From Azospirillum lipoferum 4B (GTDB lineage: Bacteria; Pseudomonadota; Alphaproteobacteria; Azospirillales; Azospirillaceae), in contig NC_016585.1 of the NCBI RefSeq assembly GCF_000283655.1, positions 757,501 to 821,500 of the forward strand: a stretch of DNA of 64,000 nucleotides. Direction: 5' to 3'. This document shows positions 8,859 to 20,967 of the stretch, in pieces; position 1 is the first letter of the stretch, and every line of letters starts with the position of its first letter. Below the pieces are notes generated by a model, which saw only the letters and a program-made list of their open reading frames with translations, was not told the DNA's origin and did not search any database. Both the position numbers and the translations under genes were made by a program.

Positions 8859-9787
8859 TGGCAACGGATATTCCAGCCTGGATCCATGCATCCAACCAGC
8901 CGCCCGCCGGGTCGCTGACCACACTGGCGGACCCGGCGGCCGGCAGCGAACAGCGCCTGAACGCCTGCCAGTCCCTGATCCAGAACGGTGTCATCCACTG
9001 GACCCTGCCGCATGCCGAAGCCCTGTGCCGGATCCCCGAGGTCGCCGAACGGGCGGAACAGCTGGTTGCGCTTTGCCGGATCCTGTGGGACTGCGACCTG
9101 ACCGCTCCCGCGGCGATTCCGGCGACGCTGGCCCGCGATCCGGCCGCTGGGAATTACTGGATGGTTCCGGCCGGCTCCACCACCACCCTGCTCGCCTTCA
9201 CCGGGCGTGCCCGTCGGCTGTCGGTTTCCGTCTATCTGATGCAGCGGATCCTGGAACCATTCGGCGTCAACGTCATTTATCTGTTCGATCCGGCCGACAG
9301 CTTCTACATCGGCGGCATCGGCGGACGCTGGACCGGACTGGAGGCGACGGTTGAACTGCTGCGCCAGCTCTGCGAGGGCTTCGGCACCCGCAAGCTTTAT
9401 TGCATCGGCCAATCCACCGGCGGTTACGGCGCGCTCCGCTACGGGCTGGACCTCGGCGCCGAAGCGGTTCTGGCCTTCTCGCCGATGATCTGGCAGGTCA
9501 TGCGGCCGCGGCCGATGGCTCGCATTTCCCAACTGCTCGGCCGTCCGGTGGACGCCGAGGAGGTCGATCTGCGGCATCTCTATGCTGACCGGGCGCGGCG
9601 CCCGCGCGCCCGGATCGTCTGCGGCGGCGACAATGCGGGCGATCTGCGCTCGGCAGAAATGCTCGCCGGCCTTCCCGGCGTCGAGCGTCATATCCTGCCG
9701 GGAGTCCGCGACCATGCGGTCATCACGACCCTGCTTCAATCCGGCCATCTGCGGCGGATGATCGGGGAGTTTCTCGGAGCGGAGTGA
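8858..9787 (+). CDS. alpha/beta hydrolase of the ATP-grasp/ACP operon
   Basis: 309-residue protein with an alpha/beta hydrolase core. The nucleophile elbow GQSTGG places Ser186. Asp258 in GGDNAGD and His286 in VRDHAVIT sit where the acid and base of the triad are expected. The first 100 residues are a non-catalytic extension with no recognised domain. The start overlaps the carrier-protein stop (TGATG). In this setting a thioesterase or acyltransferase that releases or moves the carrier-bound product is plausible, but this is inferred from position only. Confidence 0.72.
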   Translation: MATDIPAWIHASNQPPAGSLTTLADPAAGSEQRLNACQSLIQNGVIHWTLPHAEALCRIPEVAERAEQLVALCRILWDCDLTAPAAIPATLARDPAAGNYWMVPAGSTTTLLAFTGRARRLSVSVYLMQRILEPFGVNVIYLFDPADSFYIGGIGGRWTGLEATVELLRQLCEGFGTRKLYCIGQSTGGYGALRYGLDLGAEAVLAFSPMIWQVMRPRPMARISQLLGRPVDAEEVDLRHLYADRARRPRARIVCGGDNAGDLRSAEMLAGLPGVERHILPGVRDHAVITTLLQSGHLRRMIGEFLGAE

Positions 9788-9821
9788 CCGCCCGGCCCCG
9801 CTGTCCCGGATTGCCGGCCGC

Positions 9822-10154
9822 TCAGTCGACGATGAACAGGGTGGCGCCGATTTCGGTCGATGACCGGTGCGGGTGATCGCCGAAATCGGACACCTGATAG
9901 CTCATGCCTGCGGTCAGGACGAAGCGGCGGCCGTCCTTCAGTTCGGTGATCAGCTCACCGCTGACCACGAACAGCACATGGCCGCGGTCGCACCAATGGT
10001 CGGCCAGATAGCCCGGCGTGTATTCGACCATCCGCACCCGGAGTTCTCCGGCGCGGAATGTGCGCCACAGAGCCTTTCCGGTCTCGCCCGGATGTTCGGT
10101 GACCGGAACGGCGGCCCAATCGGTCACGGTGAAGGGCAGAGTGGGCAGTTCCAT
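9822..10154 (-). CDS. DHCW-motif cupin protein
   Basis: 110-residue single-domain cupin. Residues around ADHWCDRGHVLFVVSGEL form the first cupin motif with the DHxC-type metal ligands that give the family its name. The second motif is in GMSYQVSDFGDHPHRSS. Such proteins are small metal-binding beta-barrels of mostly unknown function. The gene is monocistronic on the minus strand, downstream of alaS and separated from it by a hairpin terminator. The full family length is present. Confidence 0.82.
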   Translation of the reverse strand: MELPTLPFTVTDWAAVPVTEHPGETGKALWRTFRAGELRVRMVEYTPGYLADHWCDRGHVLFVVSGELITELKDGRRFVLTAGMSYQVSDFGDHPHRSSTEIGATLFIVD

Positions 10155-10188
10155 CGCCGGACCTCGGCAAAAAATGCGGCAATGACAG

Positions 10189-10220
10189 AAAAACGGCCCC
10201 CGGAGCGAATCGGGGGCCGG
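10189..10220 (-). terminator. rho-independent terminator of alaS
   Basis: GGCCCCCG (10195-10202) pairs with CGGGGGCC (10211-10218) around an eight-base loop. On the minus strand the stem is followed by a run of five T. It begins 15 bases after the alaS stop codon. Confidence 0.85.
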
Positions 10221-10232
10221 ATTTCATCAGGA

Positions 10233-12917
<2,685 letters not shown>

Positions 12918-13054
12918 ACGGTCAAGGCTCCGGGTGCGCGGCTAAGGCCTTCCATTGGCCGAACCGTGCTTTTAGCGCGAGAATGGCGGCGTGTCCACGA
13001 CGGACGGATTATTACCCTGCGTCACAGCAGACAAGCGGCGGCAGACGGCAGGCC

Positions 13055-13846
13055 TTACTCGGTCTCCGCCTTGGCCCGTGCCTTTTCGATGCGACGGCCG
13101 ATGATGATGGCGATCTCGTACAGCCCGATCAGCGGAACCGCCAGGCTGACCTGGCTGATGACGTCCGGCGGGGTCAGGATCGCCGCGGCGACGAAGGCGC
13201 CGACGATGGCATAGCGCCGCTTCGACGCCAGCGCGTCGGTGCTGATGATGCCGACGCGCACCAGCAGGGTCAGCAGGACCGGCAGCTGGAAGGCGATGCC
13301 GAAGGCGAAGATCAGCGACATCACCAGATGCAGGTATTCGCCGACGCGCGCCTCGAACTCGATGGGCAGGGCGTTGCCGTCGCCGCCGGGATGGAACTCG
13401 AATCCCAGGAAGAAGCGCCAGGCCATCGGGAAGATGAAGTAATAGACGATGCCGGCGCCGGTCAGGAACATCACCGGGGTCGCGACCAGGAAGGGCAGGA
13501 ACGCCCTGCGCTCGTGCTTGTACAGGCCCGGTGCCACGAACATCCAGATCTGGCTGGCGATGATCGGGAAGGAGATGAAGCAGCCGGCCCAGAACGCCAC
13601 CTTCACATAGGTGAAGAAGGCTTCCGTCAGGCCGGTGTAGATCATCCGCCGCCCCTGCCCCGCCAGCAGGTCGGCCAGCGGCTGGACCAGGAAATTGTAG
13701 ATCCGGTCCGACACGGCGTAGCACAGCAGAAAGGCGATCAGGATGGCGCCGACCGACCACATCAGCCGGTTCCGCAGTTCGATCAGATGATCGATCAGCG
13801 GCATCTTGCTGTCTTCGAGTTCGTCCTGATGCGTTTCGCCGGTCAT
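13055..13846 (-). CDS. tatC: Sec-independent translocase TatC
   Basis: 263-residue polytopic membrane protein, the substrate-receptor core of the twin-arginine translocase. The conserved N-terminal cytoplasmic segment MPLIDHLIELRNRLMWSV is followed by six hydrophobic segments with the family's FFTYVKVAFW, LVATPVMF and LTPPDVISQ landmarks. It is the last gene of a tatA-tatB-tatC operon on the minus strand, 15 bases after tatB. A short acidic N-terminal extension precedes the conserved region. The C-terminus is cytoplasmic and rich in Lys/Glu. Confidence 0.96.
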   Translation of the reverse strand: MTGETHQDELEDSKMPLIDHLIELRNRLMWSVGAILIAFLLCYAVSDRIYNFLVQPLADLLAGQGRRMIYTGLTEAFFTYVKVAFWAGCFISFPIIASQIWMFVAPGLYKHERRAFLPFLVATPVMFLTGAGIVYYFIFPMAWRFFLGFEFHPGGDGNALPIEFEARVGEYLHLVMSLIFAFGIAFQLPVLLTLLVRVGIISTDALASKRRYAIVGAFVAAAILTPPDVISQVSLAVPLIGLYEIAIIIGRRIEKARAKAETE

Positions 13847-13861
13847 GGTCCGTCTTCGACC

Positions 13862-14377
13862 TTAGGTCTGCTTATCGGTGGACTGGGCGGAGGCCACTTC
13901 GGCCGGCTGAGCTGCCGGTTGGGTGGCCGGCTGCACCGGTGCGGACTGCACCGGGGGCGGCTGAGCGGTGATCGGCGACGGGGCGGCGGAGGGCGCCACG
14001 CTGTCGGCCACCGTGGGGGGAGCCGCCGGCACCTGGGGCAGGTCCGGTTCCGGGGTGCTGCCGGCATGGCCGTTCAGCCCCACATCGATGCCCTTGGTGT
14101 CGAACGCCTTCCCCACCTCCCCCTTCGGGTCGATGGTGTCCTCCATCATCTTCTTGATGTTCAGGTCGCGGGTCTTCAGGGCTTCCTTGCGAAGCTCGTC
14201 CAACTCGGTCTCCCGCATCATATCGTCGATGTGGGTCTGGAATTCGCGCGCGACGCCTCTCGCCTTACGCACCCATTTGCCGAGCGTGAAGATCGCCTTG
14301 GGCAGATCCTTGGGCCCGATGACCACAAGGGCGATGACGGCGATCACCATCAGTTCGGACCAAGCGATGTCGAACAT
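13862..14377 (-). CDS. tatB: Tat translocase subunit TatB
   Basis: 171-residue protein with the diagnostic N-terminal membrane anchor and hinge (MFDIAWSELMVIAVIALVVI then GPKDLPK), an amphipathic helix (KAIFTLGKWVRKARG) and a long charged helix. The C-terminal third (about residues 105-171) is a Pro/Ala/Gln-rich low-complexity tail. TatB works with TatC in recognising twin-arginine signal peptides at the inner membrane. It lies between tatA and tatC in the same orientation; the 77-base gap to tatA suggests co-transcription. Confidence 0.95.
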   Translation of the reverse strand: MFDIAWSELMVIAVIALVVIGPKDLPKAIFTLGKWVRKARGVAREFQTHIDDMMRETELDELRKEALKTRDLNIKKMMEDTIDPKGEVGKAFDTKGIDVGLNGHAGSTPEPDLPQVPAAPPTVADSVAPSAAPSPITAQPPPVQSAPVQPATQPAAQPAEVASAQSTDKQT

Positions 14378-14454
14378 GTTCTTCCGGCTTCACGAATGCG
14401 GTGGGCAGGATGGCGCGCGAACGGAACACAGGAGGGAGCCCGCGCGCCCGCCGG

Positions 14455-14694
14455 TCAGCTGCGGACCGCCTCGTCCTTCTTGGTCGCGGTTTCGGCCGTG
14501 TTGGCCGGCTGGTTCGGGATGACCTTCGCGTTGGCGCCGGACGCGACGTCATCGCTGTCGTCCTGCAGGCCCGCCTTGAAGGACTTCACACCCTTGGCGA
14601 GATCGCCCATCACCTTCGGCAACTTCCCAGCGCCAAACAGCAGAAGAACGATCAGTAGAACGATAATCCAGTGCCAGATGCTGAAAGAACCCAT
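14455..14694 (-). CDS. tatA: Tat translocase subunit TatA
   Basis: 79-residue pore-forming component of the twin-arginine translocase. The N-terminal membrane helix [17 protein letters not shown] is followed by the amphipathic helix [17 protein letters not shown], the hallmark of TatA/E. The C-terminus is short, polar and charged. It is the first gene of the tatABC cluster, and a 154-base spacer separates it from scpB, so a tat promoter could lie there. Confidence 0.95.
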   Translation of the reverse strand: MGSFSIWHWIIVLLIVLLLFGAGKLPKVMGDLAKGVKSFKAGLQDDSDDVASGANAKVIPNQPANTAETATKKDEAVRS

Positions 14695-14848
14695 GGCGCG
14701 CCTATCACGTTTGAACGGCCTTTGCGGCGGGCCGGCACTATGGCAGAAAGGCCATTGGGCCGCAACGTTCGCCCCACCATCCTTAACCGGTTGTCATTGA
14801 GGTTTCACGGGAATTCGCGAGGGGCTCCCCCGAAAAACGCGGTCCCGC

Positions 14849-15484
14849 TCAGGACTCCTCGTCGTCGCCGTCGTCGCCGGACCCAGCCAAGCCGCCGTCG
14901 TCCCCGGCCGTCCCGAGCCCCAGAAGCACCGGACGGCTGTCCAGCAGGCCGGCGGCGCGCAGATCGTCGACGCTGGGCAGGTCGCGCAGGCTTTCCAGAC
15001 CGAAATGGTCGAGGAAATGGTCGGTGGTGATCCAGGTCAGCGGCCGGCCCGGCGTCTCCCGCCGCTTGCCCGGCCGGATCCAGCCATGCTCCATCAGCAG
15101 GTCCAGCGTGCCCTTGCTGGTCGCCACGCCGCGGATGGATTCGATCTCCCCCCTGGTCACCGGCTGGTGATAGGCGATGATCGCCAGGGTTTCGATGGCC
15201 GCGCGCGACAGCTTGCGCGACACCTCCTCCTCCCGCCGCAGTTCGGGCGCCAGATCGACCGCGGTGCGGAAGGCCCAGCCGCCGCCGGTGCGCACCAGAT
15301 TGACGCCGCGCGGGGCGTAATGGGCGCGCAGCTCCTCCAGCAGCAGGCCGACCTCCGGCCCGACGCGGCCGGCCAGCGTCTCCTCGTCCAGCGGTTCGGC
15401 CGAGGCGAACAGCAGCGCTTCCAGCAGGCGCAGCCGGCCGATGCGGGCCTCCGCTTCCTGGGCGTCGGTGACTTCCTTGATCAT
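14849..15484 (-). CDS. scpB: SMC-ScpAB condensin subunit ScpB
   Basis: 211-residue kleisin-associated subunit of the bacterial condensin, made of two winged-helix domains. Recognisable segments are RLLEALLFASAEPLDEETLA at the N-terminus and AIETLAIIAYHQPVTRGEIE in the second winged helix, then VRGVATSKGTLDLLMEHGWI. The C-terminal 40 residues are acidic and low complexity. The start codon overlaps the scpA stop (ATGA), which indicates translational coupling and stoichiometric production. Chromosome compaction and segregation is the expected role, with the SMC subunit encoded elsewhere. Confidence 0.95.
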   Translation of the reverse strand: MIKEVTDAQEAEARIGRLRLLEALLFASAEPLDEETLAGRVGPEVGLLLEELRAHYAPRGVNLVRTGGGWAFRTAVDLAPELRREEEVSRKLSRAAIETLAIIAYHQPVTRGEIESIRGVATSKGTLDLLMEHGWIRPGKRRETPGRPLTWITTDHFLDHFGLESLRDLPSVDDLRAAGLLDSRPVLLGLGTAGDDGGLAGSGDDGDDEES

Positions 15485-16305
15485 GGTCCTTCAGAATCCG
15501 ATGGGTCCGCAGGTCTGTCGCCGGCTCGGCGTCCGCGGACATAGAGCGGGGCGAAGGCGCCCTCCTGGCGCAGTTCCACCCGGCCGGCCTTCGCCAGTTC
15601 CAGGGTGGCCGCGAAATGGGCGGCCAGAGCGGAGCGGGTCAGCAGCCCGCCGCCCTCCCCGCCCGGCAGGAAGCTGGCCAGCGTTGCCCAATCCGGCATG
15701 TGGCCCAGCAGAGTGGACAGGCGCTGCACCGCCTCCTCCATGGAATAGAGGCGCACCGGGGCGATGTGCAGGACGCCGGCCTCCTTGCGGGCGCGCTGCT
15801 GGCCATAGGCGCGCAGCAGGTCGAACAGCGTGACCTCATAGACCGACTTGCGGCGCAGGTCCAAATCCTCCGGCGCACCGCGGGGATGCACGTCGATGCC
15901 CAGCCGCGGACGGGCGAACAGCTTGGCCGCTACGCCCTTCATCGCCTCCAGTCGCTGCAACTGGAAGGCCAGCGCCGCGGCCATGTCCTCGCCGGACGGC
16001 TCCTCCCCCTCCGGTTCGGGCAGCAGCAGGCGCGACTTGAGATAGGCCAGCCAAGCCGCCATCACCAGATAGTCGGCCGCCAGCTCCAGCCGCAGCTTCC
16101 GCGCCTCCGTCACGAAGGCGAGATACTGGTCGGCCAGCTCCAGGATGGAGATGCGCGTCAGGTCGACCTTCTGGTCGCGCCCCAGCGCCAGCAGCATGTC
16201 GAGCGGTCCCTCGAACCCGTCCAGAACCAGCAAAAGCTGTTCGGACGGCGACACCTCCGCCGCGGCGGGGGTATCGGCCTTGCGTTCGGCCAGCAAGTCG
16301 GCCAT
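15481..16305 (-). CDS. scpA: SMC-ScpAB condensin kleisin subunit ScpA
   Basis: 274-residue kleisin that bridges SMC heads. The N-terminal helical domain has the hallmark LVLDGFEGPLDMLLALGRDQ then KVDLTRISILELADQYL, followed by LAADYLVMAAWLAYLKSRLL. The C-terminal winged helix contains ATLELAKAGRVELRQEGAFA. It lies 10 bases downstream of the site-2 protease gene and overlaps scpB by four bases, matching the conserved alphaproteobacterial order nagZ-protease-scpA-scpB-tat. Confidence 0.96.
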   Translation of the reverse strand: MADLLAERKADTPAAAEVSPSEQLLLVLDGFEGPLDMLLALGRDQKVDLTRISILELADQYLAFVTEARKLRLELAADYLVMAAWLAYLKSRLLLPEPEGEEPSGEDMAAALAFQLQRLEAMKGVAAKLFARPRLGIDVHPRGAPEDLDLRRKSVYEVTLFDLLRAYGQQRARKEAGVLHIAPVRLYSMEEAVQRLSTLLGHMPDWATLASFLPGGEGGGLLTRSALAAHFAATLELAKAGRVELRQEGAFAPLYVRGRRAGDRPADPSDSEGP

Positions 16306-16315
16306 CGGAAAACCT

Positions 16316-16993
16316 TCAGTCGTTGCCGGTCAGGATGCGGATGAAGTCGATCACCGCATCCACCGGCGGCCCCAGCACCCAATGCATGACGCTGAGATCC
16401 ATGCCGATCTGGCGCCCCAGCATCGGCAGCAGGAAGAAGGCCGCCATCAGGATCAGCAGCCCGAAACGCTCCAGCCGGGCCAGCGGCACCGCCAGGACAT
16501 CGGGGAGGATGCCGACGGCCACGCGCCCGCCGTCCAGCGGCGGCAGCGGGATCAGGTTGAAGACCATCAGGATGACGTTGACCAGCACCGACACCTCGGC
16601 AGCGGAGCGGATCCACAGCTCGATAAAGCTGTTTTCCGGATTGACCAGCCGCCAGATCACCGCCGACGCCACCGCCAGCAGGAAGTTGGTGCCCGGACCG
16701 GCCAGCGCCACCCACACCATGTCGCGCCGCGGATGGTCCAGCCGGGCGAAATTCACCGGCACCGGCTTGGCCCAGCCGAAGACGAATCCGGTGGTGAAGT
16801 ACATCAGCGCCGGCAGCAGGACCGTGCCGAACGGATCGATGTGGCGGATCGGGTTGAAGGTCACCCGCCCCAGCCGATAGGCGGTATCGTCGCCCAGCCG
16901 CCAGGCGACGAAGCCGTGCGCCGCCTCGTGCAGGGTGATGGCGATGATGGCCGGCAGGGCCACGGCCGTCACCTGGAAGATCCATTCCTCCAT
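16316..16993 (-). CDS. site-2 protease family (M50) membrane metalloprotease
   Basis: 225-residue intramembrane zinc metalloprotease of the short bacterial S2P type (YwhC/Rip-like). The zinc-binding HEAAH sits in the first membrane helix (about residues 22-26). The third ligand Asp is in NLIPLPPLDGGRV, and the family's LAGPGTNFLLAV loop lies between. Four to six hydrophobic segments span the protein. It sits between nagZ and scpA with gaps of 16 and 10 bases, so all are probably one operon. The substrate is unknown. Confidence 0.93.
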   Translation of the reverse strand: MEEWIFQVTAVALPAIIAITLHEAAHGFVAWRLGDDTAYRLGRVTFNPIRHIDPFGTVLLPALMYFTTGFVFGWAKPVPVNFARLDHPRRDMVWVALAGPGTNFLLAVASAVIWRLVNPENSFIELWIRSAAEVSVLVNVILMVFNLIPLPPLDGGRVAVGILPDVLAVPLARLERFGLLILMAAFFLLPMLGRQIGMDLSVMHWVLGPPVDAVIDFIRILTGND

Positions 16994-17009
16994 GGTCCGC
17001 TCCCGTCCG

Positions 17010-18092
17010 TCAGGTCTGGGCCGGGCCGAGAAGCTCGGCCAGCCGGTTCGTCAATGCCGCGATGTCCGCGGGTTCCGGCGCATGGCGCATCGCCTCGGCC
17101 CGCGCCCAGCGCTCCGCCGCGGCACCGCTCAGCACCGGAACGGCGCCGAGCAGCGACCGCATCTCGTCAAGTTCGCCATTGCAGTGGAGCACGACATCCA
17201 TGCCCGCCGCCAGCACCGCTTCCGCCCGCTTGCGCGGATCGCCCTGCAGCGCGTTCATCGACAGATCGTCGCTGAACAGCAGCCCGCCGAAACCGATGGA
17301 CGGCCCCCGCACCACCTCGCGCACCACGATGGGCGACGTGCTGGCCGGTGCGGTCGGGTCGATGGCCTTCAGAACCACATGCGCCACCATTGCCAGCGGC
17401 AAATCGGCCAGCGCGCGGAAGGGGGCGAAGTCGGTGGCCTCCAGCACCGCGCGGTCGGCCTCCACCACCGGCAGCTCGGCATGGCTGTCGGCGAAGGCCC
17501 GGCCATGGCCGGGGATGTGCTTGAGAACCGGCAGCACGCCGCCGGCCAGCAGCCCTTCGGCGGTGGCGCGGGCCAGCGCGATCACCACGGCGGGATCGCG
17601 CGAGAAGGCGCGGTCGCCGATGATGTCGTGCGCCCCCTCCACCGGGACATCGCACACAGGCGCGCAATCCACCGTGATGCCGACCTCCGCCAGCATATGG
17701 GCGAGCAGCCGGCCGTTGATCCAGGCGGCCTCTCGGGCAGCCTCTTGGGCCGCTTCGCGCCCGGCGTCGGCATCGCGCCCGGCCAGCGCGCCGAACACGC
17801 CCATCGGCGGATGGGCCGGCCAGTGCGGCGGGCGCATGCGCGCGACCCGGCCGCCCTCCTGGTCGATCAGGACGGGAGCATCCGGCCGGCCGACGCTGGC
17901 GCGCAGGTCGTCGACCAGCCGGCGCATCTGATCGCGGCTGTCGCAGTTGCGGCGGAACAGGATAAAGCCGAGCGGATCGGCATCGCGGAAGAAGGCCGCC
18001 TCGTCGGGCGTCACCTCCAGCCCGGCGCAGCCGAAGACGACCGCGCGCGGATGGACGACCGGGGTGATGGAGCCCGCAGGCCGATGGCCCAC
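17010..18092 (-). CDS. nagZ: beta-N-acetylhexosaminidase NagZ
   Basis: Glycoside hydrolase family 3 enzyme that removes N-acetylglucosamine from peptidoglycan turnover fragments in the cytoplasm. Visible landmarks are PLGFILFRRNC, VLIDQEGGRVARM and the catalytic loop KHIPGHGRAFADSHAELP, with the nucleophile Asp in LLFSDDLSMNAL. The GTG at 18092 (360 residues) is preferred because it lies just after the SPOR gene stop and gives the normal NagZ length. The frame is open to 18359, but that part overlaps the SPOR gene and is Arg/Pro-rich noise. Coupling to a SPOR (septal peptidoglycan-binding) gene fits a cell-wall role. Confidence 0.93.
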   Translation of the reverse strand: MGHRPAGSITPVVHPRAVVFGCAGLEVTPDEAAFFRDADPLGFILFRRNCDSRDQMRRLVDDLRASVGRPDAPVLIDQEGGRVARMRPPHWPAHPPMGVFGALAGRDADAGREAAQEAAREAAWINGRLLAHMLAEVGITVDCAPVCDVPVEGAHDIIGDRAFSRDPAVVIALARATAEGLLAGGVLPVLKHIPGHGRAFADSHAELPVVEADRAVLEATDFAPFRALADLPLAMVAHVVLKAIDPTAPASTSPIVVREVVRGPSIGFGGLLFSDDLSMNALQGDPRKRAEAVLAAGMDVVLHCNGELDEMRSLLGAVPVLSGAAAERWARAEAMRHAPEPADIAALTNRLAELLGPAQT

Positions 18093-18111
18093 GGACTCGG
18101 AACCCGAAAAA

Positions 18112-19167
18112 CTAGGGACGGACAACCACACACCCCACATTTTGCGCGCGCAGCTGGGCGCAGACCGACTTTGCCCGCGCCTCGTCGGCACCGGCGCCCT
18201 GCACCCGATAGAACACGCCCTTGTCGCCCAGATCGACCTTGGCGACCTGCATCGACAGGCCACCCAGGGCGTCCGGATAGCGTCCGGCGATACGGCGCCA
18301 TTCGGCCGCGGCCTCGCCCTCGCTGCGCACCGAGGCGAGCTGGATACGCCAGCTTCCACTGCCGCCGGTCACGGTGGGGGCGGGGGCCGGGGCGGCCTTC
18401 GCCGGCTGCGGCGCCGCCTTGGCCGGGGCGGCGGGCAGCGATGCCGCCTCCAGCTTGGCGATCAGCTGGCCGACCGAGGGGGCCGCGTTCTGCTGCTGTT
18501 GCTGCTGTGCCTGGGGCGGCGGAGCGGCCGGCGGCTTGACGGCGGCGACCTGCTGCTGCGGAGCCGCGGCGGGCTTGGCCGGAACGGCGGCGGGCTGCTG
18601 CGGCTTGCCGGCCGTGCCGAGCGGCAGCTGTGTGGACGGCGTTTGCCCCTGCGGCGTGCCGGCCGGCACAGCGGGCAGTCCGGGCGCCGGCTCGGGTGCA
18701 GCCAGCGGGGCGGCGACGCTGTCGCGCGGCACCGTGGCGGTGGCCCCCGGCGGAAGCTGGCCTACCGACGGCACCGACGGCAGGGGCACCACCGCCGGCA
18801 TCTGCGGCGTCACCACCGGACGGGGCAGCGGCACCTCCGGCGGAGGCAGCAGCCGTTCCACCGTTTGGCCGCGTCCGCCGTCATGGTCGCGCAGACGTTC
18901 GTAGGCCAGGATGTCCTGGTGCGGCACCTCCAGCCCGCCCGGCTGGTCCGGGCGCGACTTGACCGGACCCGGATCGGCGGTCAGCAGCGGCGGACCGTCG
19001 CCCGACAGCCGCGCAGGCCCGCGCAGGCCGACGACGGCCGCACCGGCGAACGCAACGACGCCGACCACGGCAAAGCCAAGCGCCATCAACCCGCGCTTGT
19101 TCGCGGACTGACGGGGCGGCATCCCATAGGGATTGGCCGCGTAGTTGACGTCGCCGTCGTACTTCAT
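18112..19167 (-). CDS. SPOR-domain membrane protein
   Basis: 351-residue bitopic protein. It has a short cytoplasmic N-terminus ([15 protein letters not shown]) and one membrane helix ([20 protein letters not shown], about residues 31-50). A long Pro/Ala/Gln-rich periplasmic linker includes a polyglutamine stretch near residue 230. A C-terminal SPOR domain ([20 protein letters not shown] ... [10 protein letters not shown]) should bind denuded glycan strands at the septum. The start codon overlaps the argS stop (ATGA). The frame runs further upstream inside argS, but the conserved MKYDG start is clear. Confidence 0.92.
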   Translation of the reverse strand: MKYDGDVNYAANPYGMPPRQSANKRGLMALGFAVVGVVAFAGAAVVGLRGPARLSGDGPPLLTADPGPVKSRPDQPGGLEVPHQDILAYERLRDHDGGRGQTVERLLPPPEVPLPRPVVTPQMPAVVPLPSVPSVGQLPPGATATVPRDSVAAPLAAPEPAPGLPAVPAGTPQGQTPSTQLPLGTAGKPQQPAAVPAKPAAAPQQQVAAVKPPAAPPPQAQQQQQQNAAPSVGQLIAKLEAASLPAAPAKAAPQPAKAAPAPAPTVTGGSGSWRIQLASVRSEGEAAAEWRRIAGRYPDALGGLSMQVAKVDLGDKGVFYRVQGAGADEARAKSVCAQLRAQNVGCVVVRP

Positions 19168-20924
19168 GAACGCAATTCCTCCACCGGCTCGACACCCATC
19201 ACCGCGAGGCCCGAGGCGATGACCGTCGCCACCGCGGCAATCAGCGCCAGACGGGCCGTCGTCAGTTCCGCATCGCCCTCGATCAGGAAGCGCAGCGAGG
19301 TATCGTCGCGGCCCCGGTTCCACAGGGCGTGGAAATCGCTGGCGAGATCGTAGAGGAAGAAGGCGATGCGGTGCGGTTCATGCGCCTCCGCCGCCGCCTC
19401 GACCACGCGCGGCCAGGTCGCCATGCGCTTGGCGAGCGCCATCTCCTCCTCGGCATCCAGGCGGGCGAGGTTCGCCGCCGCGGCCAGGGCGGCCGGCGCC
19501 TGGTCCAGGTTCGGCAGGGCCGTCGCGGCATGGCGCAGGACCGACCGGCAGCGGGCGTGGGCGTACTGCACGTAGAAGACCGGGTTGTCCTTCGACTGCT
19601 CCGTCACCTTGGCGAAGTCGAAGTCCAGCGTCTGGTCGTTGCGGCGGGTCAGCATGATGAAGCGGACCACATCCTTGCCGACCTGATCGATGACATCGCG
19701 CAGGGTCACGAAGGTGCCGGCCCGCTTGGACATCTTCACCGGCTGGCCGTTCTGCATCAGATGGACCAGCTGGCAGAGCTTCACGTCCAGCGACGCCTTG
19801 CCCTCGGTCACCGCGGTGGTTGCCGACTGCATGCGCTTGACGTAGCCGCCATGGTCGGCGCCCCACACGTCGATCAGGCTGCCGAAGCCGCGCTTATATT
19901 TGTCGAAGTGATAGGCGATGTCGTTCGAGAAGTAGGTGAAGGAGCCATCCGACTTCTTCAGCGGCCGGTCGACGTCGTCGCCGAAATCGGTGGACTTGAA
20001 CAGGGTCTGCGGGCGCGGCTCCCAATCGTCGGGCTTCTTGCCCTTCGGCGGTTCCAGCACGCCGGTGTAGATCAGGCCGCGCTCCTCCAGCGCCGTCAGC
20101 GCCTTGTCGACCGCACCGGCAGTCACCAGCGCGCGCTCGCTGCTGTAGACGTCCATGGTGATGCCGAGGACGCCGAGATCCTCCTTGATCCAGCCCATGA
20201 TCATGGCGATGGCGAAGTCGCGGCAGGCCGGCAGCCAGTCGGATTCGTCGGTGCCGACCCAGCGGTTGCCGTCACGCTCGGCCAGTGCCTGACCGACCTC
20301 CTTCAGATATTCGCCGGGATAGAGCCCGGCCGGGATCTCGCCGACCTCCTCACCCAACGCCTCGCGGTAGCGGATGAAGGCGGAGCGGCCAAGCACGTCG
20401 ACCTGCGCGCCGGCATCGTTGATGTAGTACTCGCGGGTGACGGCGTAGCCGGCCTTCTCCAGCAGCGAGGCCAGCGCGTCGCCGAACACGGCGCCGCGGC
20501 CATGGGCGGCATGCAGCGGGCCGGTCGGGTTGGCCGACACATATTCCACATTGACCGGCGTCTTGCGCCCGAGGTCGCTGTCGCCATAGGCGGTGCCGGC
20601 GTTCAGCACGTCGCGGATGCGGTCGCGCCAGACATCCGGCGTCAGGCGCAGGTTGACGAAGCCCGGACCGGCGATCTCCACCGACGCCACGTCGGCGCGC
20701 CCCTTCAGCTTGGCCACCAGCAGTTCCGCCAGCACGCGCGGCGCCATCTTGGCCGGCTTCGCCAGGATCATCGCGGCGTTGGTGGACAGGTCGCCGTGCG
20801 AGGCCTCGCGCGGCGGCTCGACCGTCAGACGGCTGCTGTCCAGCCCGGCGGGGATGGCACCCTCGGCGGCCAGTTCCTCCAGCAGCTTGCGAATATCGGT
20901 CTCGAAGGCCTTGAAAATATTCAT
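19164..20924 (-). CDS. argS: arginine--tRNA ligase
   Basis: 586-residue class I aminoacyl-tRNA synthetase of full length. The HIGH-type signature appears as [13 protein letters not shown] and the KMSKS loop as [13 protein letters not shown]. The N-terminal additional domain and the C-terminal anticodon-binding DALR domain ([14 protein letters not shown]) are both present. It is preceded by dgt with a 43-base gap and coupled by a four-base overlap to the SPOR gene. Confidence 0.97.
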   Translation of the reverse strand: MNIFKAFETDIRKLLEELAAEGAIPAGLDSSRLTVEPPREASHGDLSTNAAMILAKPAKMAPRVLAELLVAKLKGRADVASVEIAGPGFVNLRLTPDVWRDRIRDVLNAGTAYGDSDLGRKTPVNVEYVSANPTGPLHAAHGRGAVFGDALASLLEKAGYAVTREYYINDAGAQVDVLGRSAFIRYREALGEEVGEIPAGLYPGEYLKEVGQALAERDGNRWVGTDESDWLPACRDFAIAMIMGWIKEDLGVLGITMDVYSSERALVTAGAVDKALTALEERGLIYTGVLEPPKGKKPDDWEPRPQTLFKSTDFGDDVDRPLKKSDGSFTYFSNDIAYHFDKYKRGFGSLIDVWGADHGGYVKRMQSATTAVTEGKASLDVKLCQLVHLMQNGQPVKMSKRAGTFVTLRDVIDQVGKDVVRFIMLTRRNDQTLDFDFAKVTEQSKDNPVFYVQYAHARCRSVLRHAATALPNLDQAPAALAAAANLARLDAEEEMALAKRMATWPRVVEAAAEAHEPHRIAFFLYDLASDFHALWNRGRDDTSLRFLIEGDAELTTARLALIAAVATVIASGLAVMGVEPVEELRS

Positions 20925-20967
20925 CGTCTCAGGTCGTCTTTTCAGGAGGTCACAGGAGCCTCACGGC

